Source of the DNA: Bacteroidales bacterium
GTDB taxonomy: Bacteria > Bacteroidota > Bacteroidia > Bacteroidales > UBA1715
Reading direction: 5' to 3'
Length of the DNA: 39,950 nucleotides
Assembly (NCBI GenBank): GCA_017618935.1
Contig: JAFZTG010000045.1
Span: forward strand, 1 to 39,950
In this document: positions 34,001 to 39,950 of the stretch, piece after piece
Layout: each line of letters starts with the position of its first letter
How positions within the stretch are numbered: position 1 is the first letter of the stretch
Notes under the pieces: generated by a model
The model's input: only the letters and a program-made list of their open reading frames with translations
What the model was told of the DNA's origin: nothing
Databases searched by the model: none
Translations under genes and position numbers: made by a program

Positions 34001-35808
34001 ACCACCTCACCTGCAAACTTGAATATCGTACCCGTAAGGTTCGATTTTGGTGTTTTTACACCTTCATTCATACAAATCACATCGTCCAACGTAATTTGAA
34101 TTTCAGGCGACGGATTGATTTTCAATGTAGCAGGAGCGGCAATGCCTTCGCAACCGTTTGTACCCGTAGTTGTTTGGGTTACCGTCCACGAATGCGTTCC
34201 TGCATTGCCTTGAATGCTTGTCGGCGTAAACTCGGCATCGTTGCTGATGAGCGTGCCATTTTCGTACCACGAGAATGTTGCTCCAACCTCGCCGCTTACA
34301 TAGAATGTAGGAACTTCGTCGGTTGCACAGATGGTATTGGTTTCTACAACAACCGTCGGTGCCGGAGTAGGACATTTTATACGATTTACTTGAATTGTCG
34401 CACACTCGCTTTCGCAACCATATTGGTCGGTCTGCGTAACGCCGAAGTCTTCCGAAACTTCGCCTACAAGTCCCGTGCTGAACGATGTTCCCGTCGTCAA
34501 CTTCGTTTTCGTTTCACACGCATCGTACCACGTAACCTTGTTATTTCCGTCAGGTGTAGCAGTCAGCACTGTTTCATAATCGCTCTCCAACTGCGTGATT
34601 GGCGAAACAACCGACAATTTATTTGCATGGTGAACATAGAAATCAGCAGATGTCGTTGCCTCACAACGTGTTTCGCTATCAACAAATTCTATGGTGACAG
34701 GAATTGCCGTACCAATTGTTGTTGCATTCGCAGGATAGAAATAATTATCTATCACAAAATCACCACTATACGTAAATGTACCATTATCGCTGTCAGAAGA
34801 AACTTCTATCTGAACTTTGTCATCGTAGTCGCAGAAATGAACATCGTCGTTGGTAATTGCAATCTGCGGATTCTCGTGAATCTTCACAATGACGCTTGTC
34901 GGAATACTTGTACAACCGTTCTCGCCCGTAGTCGTTTGCGACACCGACATAGAATATTCACCCGGTTTACCCTTTAGGGCATTGTTTTGATATGCCTCAG
35001 GCGAGTCCGTGGTAATATAACCGCCAGTACTGCCGTCGTACCAATTGATTGTGGCGCCATCCTCTATGCCAGTTACGTGGAATGTAGGAACTTCGTCGGA
35101 TTCGCATATTTCGGTGTATAGTACATCTGCCCAGTTGTGGTTTACGTATGCACCTGACACGGTAACGTGTGGTGCTTGAGCAGGACACCAGATAACCGAG
35201 AACGTCATACACGCAGGTTCACTCGTACACGTTCCGTCGCTTTCGGTCACGCAATATTCCCATTCGCCCGCATAGCTTGCGTCTGAATGCGATATTGACG
35301 CACCTGTCGTTTTTGTTCCGTTTTGGTCGGTCCATTCAAATGTGCCGCCGTTTCCTTGTGCAGTGATTGTCAAATCGGTAGAACCGATGACAACGGTTTT
35401 GTTGGCAACTGTCGGTTTCTCTATCTTTCTTATTTCTAATGGTTTAGAGATAGAATTTGAACAATGAGTCGTCGGATCGGTATAAACATATTCCAACGTG
35501 TGATTGCCAACCGACAAATTATTAGTGTTAATTGTTGTGGAAACTTCACCGTCGATGGTAAATGTTCCATTTGCGGGGCTTAATTGTGGAGTTATGTTGC
35601 CAGTGTTGACACACGCAACTGCATTCATTTCCAATGCCAATACAGGTAACTCGTTCACAACAATTGTTTTTTCTACCGTTGTACTACATCCGTCGGATTC
35701 AACCGTGTAAGAAACCTTGTGACTTCCTTTTGTTGTTGGATTGAAATCTGTTCCATCGACATACTCGCCTGAGAATGTACCTGTAATCGGCGTTACGTAC
35801 TGTGACAA
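31018..35808 (-). CDS. Giant multi-Ig adhesin-like protein, C-terminal part after frameshift, T9SS type B (CHU_C) sorting domain
   Basis: A 1,596-residue reading frame that is the C-terminal half of a gene continuing upstream. Its first Met (MSQYVTPITG) is internal to a repeat, has no signal peptide and follows an apparent one-base deletion, so it is not a natural start. The protein is a chain of 80-110-residue Ig-like/SprB-like modules. These are marked by a conserved Cys near the start, a central WY or WTD strand, an end such as YYVTQTxNGC, and linkers (INCPVPAPTI, VNDIPDEPVI). A PKD-like module (YYWDFGRNTDTARV) precedes the gliding-motility C-terminal domain: VYVPTAFAP-type start, IYDAWNNLVYYSEG, WDGKVDGKMMQCGTYRYKIEV. 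That domain is a type B T9SS signal, so the product is exported and surface-bound or released. Adhesion is the likely role. Confidence 0.85.
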   Translation of the reverse strand: MSQYVTPITGTFSGEYVDGTDFNPTTKGSHKVSYTVESDGCSTTVEKTIVVNELPVLALEMNAVACVNTGNITPQLSPANGTFTIDGEVSTTINTNNLSVGNHTLEYVYTDPTTHCSNSISKPLEIRKIEKPTVANKTVVIGSTDLTITAQGNGGTFEWTDQNGTKTTGASISHSDASYAGEWEYCVTESDGTCTSEPACMTFSVIWCPAQAPHVTVSGAYVNHNWADVLYTEICESDEVPTFHVTGIEDGATINWYDGSTGGYITTDSPEAYQNNALKGKPGEYSMSVSQTTTGENGCTSIPTSVIVKIHENPQIAITNDDVHFCDYDDKVQIEVSSDSDNGTFTYSGDFVIDNYFYPANATTIGTAIPVTIEFVDSETRCEATTSADFYVHHANKLSVVSPITQLESDYETVLTATPDGNNKVTWYDACETKTKLTTGTSFSTGLVGEVSEDFGVTQTDQYGCESECATIQVNRIKCPTPAPTVVVETNTICATDEVPTFYVSGEVGATFSWYENGTLISNDAEFTPTSIQGNAGTHSWTVTQTTTGTNGCEGIAAPATLKINPSPEIQITLDDVICMNEGVKTPKSNLTGTIFKFAGEVVTQINPEDYMPGMYDLTYSYNDPVTGCHAVEPSTNCYDEGCLKKTIEIREIPDVYVNNITQLVTSNEFKVSIISGHGGAYTWTDEHNTLVGIGATIEHQYEKEVGSWTYCVTETDGTCSSNPACLTYSIINCPVPAPTIIDDNVIACVNEQRPELLAEGDYEIHWYKENDLSTIVAVGSSYTPNDITSAGTYKYYVAQSDGTCEGVPAVATLNMHTTPLPQITGNMPVCENEQLVLTADGEVLWYTDETLSHADAIAPVHFVSYAEAGTYSLYVTRQSEYCTSNPITLSIQVNDIPDEPVIQFENVCNGNDVIFTAIGEDIQWYKNGMPTETEEATTLIEKTILPGVTTVEATQTKNGCTSPKATATAEIYAIPNKPTPNNVTICEYNQIEPVSVVVQGNAEVTWYNDEMLSTIIATSTTYKPTEKETQTFYVTQTVNGCESEPVEVKFKVNAKPSDVVFKQSRDIEECEGTRVTIIAESSNTIFWYEEGDDNPIFTGRFFTIPTTEVGEYTYYATQTDAAGCVSDKTPKKVTLIAGPTFALIEKQDTICEYENPGRLVVTRQNENETVTWIDPSGETIAGETGDTLDIPVRLSLKPGSYIFKVRTTVASCSFETRKETTLKYVVQPKPEAPQLTKTAFCFDGQPVTLSTKAKNPIWYSENNSILSVFSPEYATIYSSVGEYSIKMTQNINDCTSDTVSLPFLISALPLPTITGANKVCEGANESYVVTKSDEDNTIKWQVTGDRVIYELSSYGSGFVRSIDWMTEGFDTIFVYETNKYGCRGENEYPIEVLSAPDAQFLAESLGQEGVITFTNTSEPQILNNKGIEKEYHVDYYWDFGRNTDTARVLQNDEVFEEKYRYGDYYARMTAINEFGCATSVTNPFFVDVAHALYVPTAFAPMSASGEIRVFKPKGFNCSTFKIWIYDAWNNLVYYSEGVDDHGGPVCEWDGKVDGKMMQCGTYRYKIEVTFEDHSEENLKITQSVKPIWGNVVLTR

Positions 35809-38800
35809 ATCGTGTTTCTCGCCCCCAACGCACTCGATGGGACGTCGTTAAACGTAACCGAAGGACGGGCGATGACCTGTATTGTTTTTTGAGCGGAATT
35901 TGTACAATTTTTCCCGTCGGTGTAAGTGTACGTTATTGTCGAAGTAGAGCCAGCCTCTACCGCAGCAGGATTGAACAAGAAGAAACTATTCTGTGGGGTA
36001 ACGCCCGAACCAGAGAATGTTCCTCCTATTGGTCCCGCATAATAACTCAAATCAACAAGATCACTATATTCACATTGGTTTGGAATGTCATTAAACGTGA
36101 CATCTGGCAATTCGTTTACCTGAATTTCTTTTTGTACGCTGTTTGTACAACCATGAGCATCGGTATATGAATATTCGAAATTAAACTTACCTTTTTTATT
36201 TGGAAGGAATGAAGTTTCTGGACCTTGATCGCCCCAGAGTGACATAACAACCCCATTTGTTTGTGATTTCAACGGTTCAAAGTCAATTTCTTCGCTGTTC
36301 AAGCATACCTCGCTAGGCAAGTCGAAACTTACCGTAGGTAATTTACGAATAGCATAGATTACGCTTATAAACGGACTTTCACACTGTTGATCTTCATCGT
36401 ATGCAGTCACAAAGAACACGTTTGATCCAACTTCCGACAATTCAGGGTCGAATGTCCATACAACCGAGGACTCTTGTTTTAGTTCTCTGGCAGTATTATA
36501 CCAGCGTACCACCATTCCATACGCATCGGTAACGACGTTAATAATACGTTTGTCAGGGTCGGTTTCTCCTTCACAAACTGATACTGAAGCAGAATTAATT
36601 TTTGGAGTTTGCACCATACAACTCAATATCTCGAGATGTACCGCAGTCGCTTCCGATGTACAACCTTCTTCGGTACTTACTACATAATATGTATAGGTAC
36701 CGATTCTTCCATGGCCTTCATCAAGTACAACAGTTTCGCTTGGTGTATATGAATCCCCCGTTTGAACTTGGGTTGTCAACGCCTCGTCGCTATACCAAAT
36801 CATATTGGTTCCAGTTGCAGTCAACACAGGAACATTACCCGAAGAAACTTTCGTGTAAACTTCAGCAGCATCACCACCCACAGGTTTTTGCGGATCGTGA
36901 ACGGTGATTTTGTTTGATGTAGAATTAGTACAAACACCGTCGCCATATTCATAAGTAATGGTATATTCTTGTCCTACAGTAGCGTTTGCAGGATTAAATC
37001 CCGACGTTAAGTCAAGACTTGGTGTCGCAGTAAATGTTCCGCCCGTCTGATTTCCAGTCAGTGCAATTACATCGCCCGAAGCACACGCAGTTGTCGGCAA
37101 TGAGAACGAAACCTCTGGTTTTTCCTGAACTGTTATATTGATTGATTCTGTCTTTGAACAACCATTTACCTCGTACGTGTATGAAATCTCGTGGATGCCA
37201 GCACCAGCAGTAGCAGGAGAGAACACTGTACCAGACACACCCGTACCATTGAATGAACCTGTACCTCCGGCAGGAGATGTTGTCACATTCAAAGTAACAT
37301 CTGGATTAGCAACACATTGATTAGCAACTGCATCAATGCTGACGGTAGGTATAGGATTAACTACGATGGTAGCCGTTCCAGCCTCGCTCGTACAATTGCC
37401 GACTTTTACAATCAAGGAATATTCTCCTGCTGCATCAGCCGTAACACTTGCTATTTCAGGATTTTTATCCGTTGAGGTAAAGTTATTCGGACCTGACCAC
37501 GTATATGTTCCTTCCGATTCTGTTCCCAATGTAAGGGTATTGCCTACACAAACAGGTGAATTTGAAGTGATTACAGGCGTTGTAGGTGGTTCAAGAGTCT
37601 TCACTTCCAAATCGGCACGAGGGCTTTCGCAACCATTAACGGTTTGCGATACATAATAATGTACACTTCCTACAGTTGCTGTAGTCGGTACCAACGACGT
37701 ATATCTCACATTTCCGTCAGCGGTAGTGTACCAAGAAAGATTATCTCCTTCGGCAGTAACCTCGGCAGAAACAGTTTCGTTCTGACAGTATTGAACTGGT
37801 GTCGTTACCGTCGGAGCGTCAGGAATTGCATTCACGACAACTGTTGTCGTTCCTGCCTCGCTCGTACATCCGGCAACGGTAACTGTTACGCTATATTCAC
37901 CCGCAGCAGTTGTTGTAGGATTTTGGTCTGTTTTTGAATAGTTGTCTGGTCCTGTCCAAGAATATGTTGCATTGGCAACAGCCGATACCGACAACGTTAT
38001 GTCTTCTCCCTCACATTTTGGTCCGTTATTCGATGGCAAAGGAGTAGCAGGAATCTCATTTACGACAACTGTTGCCGTTCCTGCTTCGCTCGTACAGTTG
38101 CCAACTTTCACAACCAACGTGTATTCGCCTGCCGCAGCTGTTGTCGCACTTGCTATTTCAGGATTCTGGTCGGTCGAAGTGAAGTTGTTCGGTCCTGTCC
38201 ACGTGTATGTTCCGTCAGCGTCGGTTGACAGTTCAATCTTGCTATCTACACAAACAGGAGAATTTGTTGTTATTGTAGGTTTGGCAGGCGGTTCGAGTGT
38301 CTGCACTTCCAAATCGGCACGTTCGCTTTCGCACCCGTCAACCGTTTGTGATACATAATAATGTACGCTTCCAACTGTTGAAGTAGATGGAACTAACGAT
38401 GAGAATTCTGTCGTTCCCGTTGCCGAAGTGTACCATTTCAAGGATGATCCTGTTGCGGTAACTTCGTCGGACACAGTTTCTCCTTTACAATATTGTATTG
38501 GAGAGGTAACCGTCGGAGCATCGGGAACTGCATTTACGGCAATCGTAGCCGTTCCCGCATCACTTTCACAACTATATTGACTTGTAACTACAACGCTATA
38601 TTCGCCTGCGTGTGAAGTCGTTGCCGACGAAGTTACGGTAACTTCTCTGTCGGTTGAAGTGAAGCTATTCGGACCAGTCCATTGGTATGTTGCATTTTGC
38701 ATCAACGGAGCCGAAAGCGTTATTGCTTCGCCTTCGCATACGGCAGTTGGTGCCGTTACCGTCGGAGTAGAAGGTTTAGGATTGACTACCACGTTGATTG

Positions 38801-39950
38801 CCGCACGTGGACTTTCGCAGTCGTTTTCTGTCTGCGAAACGTAATATGTGGTCGTACCTGCTGCACTTGTCGATGGCGTAATTGAAGATTGAGCCGTTCC
38901 GCCAGTTTCCGATGTGTACCATTTCAGAGCCGTACCTGTTGCGGTAAGTGTCGTTGCAGTTGCTCCCTGACAATAGGTTACAGGACTTGAAACCGTTGGT
39001 TTCGGCGGACAACCGGCACCGCATTCAACGACTGCTTGGGCACGAATCTCATCGTTGGAGTGACCAAGTAACTCTACGTGACCTTCATTGATTATTTTTT
39101 CAGAACATTCGTTAACCCTTGCTGTAACGCTAACAGTATATTTTGTTCCAAACGGGATTGGATTATCCATACCTTGTTCTTTTGTCCAAACGACTTTGCC
39201 ATTTGTATATGTTCCCCCATCGGTTGCACTCACAAATTCAAGTTCCGAAGGAAAATCATCAACAATCTTCAAATTGTAGGCGTAGTCAGTATGAACATGA
39301 ATGTTTGAAAACGAGTTGTTACCTGAACCTGTTTGATAAAAACCGAAGCTACCTGGTGTTAGAGTTCTTACTTCAGCTGTAACTTGGGCAGAAACGGAAG
39401 TATCAACACTAACATTACTAAACCACAATCGAAGAATATTGTCTGTTATATCAAGAGCAAAATGATATGGCTTAGAATTGTCGTATGCGATTGAAAATGA
39501 ACCCAAAGATGTTCCATTATCAATACAATCCACATTTATACCATCCCACTGCGGATTGAGTTTCAATGTGATTTTATCACGTACAAAAAAGAAGACATCT
39601 GCATATTGTGTAAGACTAGCGTCAAATTGAGCAAACATATTTTTTGACTTTGACGCTTTACACGTAAGTTTTGCCTCTTCACCATTATTTGGTTGAGCCA
39701 AAGTTGCTTTTCCCCCAGAAATAGTCCCTTTTGCTGTCTGAGTCCAATAAGAAGCATTTTTTTCCGTTTCATTAAATATCGCTCCGTGTGTTTGTTCATA
39801 TTTCAAGGTAAATGTTACTTCATCACCAACTGCAACAGTTTCAACTGAAGCTGTTTTACTAAGAGTAGTTGGCACAATAGGTTCTGGAACTTTTGCACAC
39901 GTTACTGTGACTGTAGCGGTATCTGCTATAGGAGAGTTTAAATCTGCATA
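35793..39950 (-). CDS. Giant multi-Ig adhesin-like protein, N-terminal/middle part, open at right edge and frameshifted at its end
   Basis: At least 1,385 residues. The frame stays open to 39950 (YADLNSPIADTATVTV at the edge), so the true start is outside the window; the in-frame GTG at 39875 is not a start. It begins with a DUF11 domain (SKTASVETVAVGDEVTFTL ... FPSELEFVSATDGGTYTNGKVVWT) split by a laminin-G-like stretch. More than ten cysteine-bearing Ig-like modules follow, with signatures SPVCVxxxxxL, YTWTGPNNFTSTD, AGEYSxxVxVGNCTSEAGT and YYVSQTxNGCES. The last module runs RPSVTFNDVP and then changes to an unrelated 14-residue tail before a stop. The matching module continues in the -1 frame as ECVGGEKHDLSQY, proving both halves belong to one gene of at least about 2,977 codons in this window. 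Confidence 0.88.
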   Translation of the reverse strand, partial: YADLNSPIADTATVTVTCAKVPEPIVPTTLSKTASVETVAVGDEVTFTLKYEQTHGAIFNETEKNASYWTQTAKGTISGGKATLAQPNNGEEAKLTCKASKSKNMFAQFDASLTQYADVFFFVRDKITLKLNPQWDGINVDCIDNGTSLGSFSIAYDNSKPYHFALDITDNILRLWFSNVSVDTSVSAQVTAEVRTLTPGSFGFYQTGSGNNSFSNIHVHTDYAYNLKIVDDFPSELEFVSATDGGTYTNGKVVWTKEQGMDNPIPFGTKYTVSVTARVNECSEKIINEGHVELLGHSNDEIRAQAVVECGAGCPPKPTVSSPVTYCQGATATTLTATGTALKWYTSETGGTAQSSITPSTSAAGTTTYYVSQTENDCESPRAAINVVVNPKPSTPTVTAPTAVCEGEAITLSAPLMQNATYQWTGPNSFTSTDREVTVTSSATTSHAGEYSVVVTSQYSCESDAGTATIAVNAVPDAPTVTSPIQYCKGETVSDEVTATGSSLKWYTSATGTTEFSSLVPSTSTVGSVHYYVSQTVDGCESERADLEVQTLEPPAKPTITTNSPVCVDSKIELSTDADGTYTWTGPNNFTSTDQNPEIASATTAAAGEYTLVVKVGNCTSEAGTATVVVNEIPATPLPSNNGPKCEGEDITLSVSAVANATYSWTGPDNYSKTDQNPTTTAAGEYSVTVTVAGCTSEAGTTTVVVNAIPDAPTVTTPVQYCQNETVSAEVTAEGDNLSWYTTADGNVRYTSLVPTTATVGSVHYYVSQTVNGCESPRADLEVKTLEPPTTPVITSNSPVCVGNTLTLGTESEGTYTWSGPNNFTSTDKNPEIASVTADAAGEYSLIVKVGNCTSEAGTATIVVNPIPTVSIDAVANQCVANPDVTLNVTTSPAGGTGSFNGTGVSGTVFSPATAGAGIHEISYTYEVNGCSKTESINITVQEKPEVSFSLPTTACASGDVIALTGNQTGGTFTATPSLDLTSGFNPANATVGQEYTITYEYGDGVCTNSTSNKITVHDPQKPVGGDAAEVYTKVSSGNVPVLTATGTNMIWYSDEALTTQVQTGDSYTPSETVVLDEGHGRIGTYTYYVVSTEEGCTSEATAVHLEILSCMVQTPKINSASVSVCEGETDPDKRIINVVTDAYGMVVRWYNTARELKQESSVVWTFDPELSEVGSNVFFVTAYDEDQQCESPFISVIYAIRKLPTVSFDLPSEVCLNSEEIDFEPLKSQTNGVVMSLWGDQGPETSFLPNKKGKFNFEYSYTDAHGCTNSVQKEIQVNELPDVTFNDIPNQCEYSDLVDLSYYAGPIGGTFSGSGVTPQNSFFLFNPAAVEAGSTSTITYTYTDGKNCTNSAQKTIQVIARPSVTFNDVPSSALGARNTICHST
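35836..35841 (-). other. Apparent one-base deletion splitting the giant gene
   Basis: In frame, the module reads FNDVPS then ALGAR-type nonsense. Shifting by one base at GTCCCATCGAG gives FNDVP-IECVGGEKHDLSQY, which aligns residue for residue, without gap, to FNDIPNQCEYSDLVDLSYY in the preceding module, including its cysteine. Loss of one C from a CCCC run (coding strand) explains it most simply. It may be a real mutation or a sequencing error. Confidence 0.8.
37347..37818 (-). repeat. Two-module repeat, copy 2 (702-bp offset)
   Basis: Encodes PDAPTVTTPVQYC ... ADLEVKTLEPP ... SPVCVGNTL ... TYTWSGPNNFTSTDKN ... VVVNPIP. It matches the segment 702 bp (234 codons) upstream in the gene over two Ig-like modules, with clear similarity also at the DNA level. 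Boundaries are approximate. Confidence 0.7.
38049..38520 (-). repeat. Two-module repeat, copy 1 (702-bp offset)
   Basis: Encodes PDAPTVTSPIQYC ... ADLEVQTLEPP ... SPVCVDSKI ... TYTWTGPNNFTSTDQN ... VVVNEIP, followed by a third, more distinct module before copy 2 begins. Suggests a recent internal duplication. Boundaries are approximate. Confidence 0.7.
39285..39785 (-). other. Laminin-G/lectin-like stretch inserted in the DUF11 domain
   Basis: About 165 residues lie between the first DUF11 strand pair (VTFTLKYEQTHG) and its continuation (NLKIVDDFPSELEFVSA). The insert has KNMFAQFDASLTQYADVFFFVRD, YHFALDITDNILRLWFSN and PGSFGFYQTGSGNNSFSNIHVH. This is a pattern like concanavalin-type or DUF1080-like jelly rolls, where GxxGFY and xFSNIHV strands close the fold. 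Not verified by search. Confidence 0.5.

Noticed and set aside
35790..35808. ATG at 35808 as a genuine start of a separate surface protein
   Set aside because: It lies inside a repeat module, has no signal peptide, and the missing half of the module is in the neighbouring frame upstream.
39875..39950. GTG at 39875 as the start of the giant gene
   Set aside because: The frame stays open and protein-like up to the window edge, and no signal peptide follows the GTG.
31018..39950. CRISPR or satellite-type repeat suggested by recurring short motifs
   Set aside because: The recurrences are coding repeats of Ig-like modules with variable spacing, in one reading direction.

Overview
The window looks like chromosomal DNA from an anaerobic member of the Bacteroidota, most likely Bacteroidales. 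The evidence is the fused MurF-alanine racemase, a DUF3822-rsmD pair, BspA-type leucine-rich-repeat and SprB-repeat surface proteins with type IX secretion (T9SS) sorting domains, an oxygen-sensitive class III ribonucleotide reductase, recurrent TAnnTTTG promoter -7 elements and start codons without Shine-Dalgarno sequences. No phage, transposase, CRISPR array or rRNA was seen. || Layout. 1-2,171 (minus): an aryl-acid unit of iorB, paaK and a cut-off DUF6913-type gene, with no iorA next to it. 2,295-10,157 (minus): two tandem paralogous secreted proteins (LRR_5, InlB-like module, SprB-like repeats, Fn3-like modules, type A sorting domain). 10,242-12,140 (minus): a helix-hairpin-helix/beta-barrel outer-membrane protein, divergent from a conserved hypothetical gene plus rsmI. 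13,586-16,164 (minus): nrdD-nrdG. 16,165-16,491: a 327-bp divergent regulatory region. 16,492-17,950 (plus): an SPFH protein and a macro-like small protein, separated by a perfect REP-like palindrome. 18,060-22,132 (minus): a four-gene run of membrane protein, DUF3822, rsmD and a von Willebrand A membrane protein. 22,229-30,042 (plus): a RecD/Dda-like helicase, (on minus) tRNA-Gly(CCC), a His-rich COG0523 metallochaperone, a TPR-SpoIIE phosphatase and MurF-Alr. 30,043-30,966 (minus): a DoxX/MauE-thioredoxin-like protein. 31,018-39,950 (minus): one giant adhesin-like gene with a type B (CHU_C) sorting domain, broken by an apparent one-base deletion and running off the right edge. || The most interesting signal is architectural. 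In the two tandem LRR/SprB proteins, four copies of a roughly 170-residue beta-sandwich-like module sit inside SprB-like repeats, always at the same point, so the repeat is split into two halves. In the giant gene a different lectin/laminin-G-like stretch sits in the same way inside a DUF11 domain. This suggests a surface-protein design in which carbohydrate-binding-like modules are nested in structural adhesin repeats. Binding function is inferred, not shown. || Housekeeping genes (rsmI, rsmD, nrdDG, murF-alr, tRNA) look intact and ordinary.
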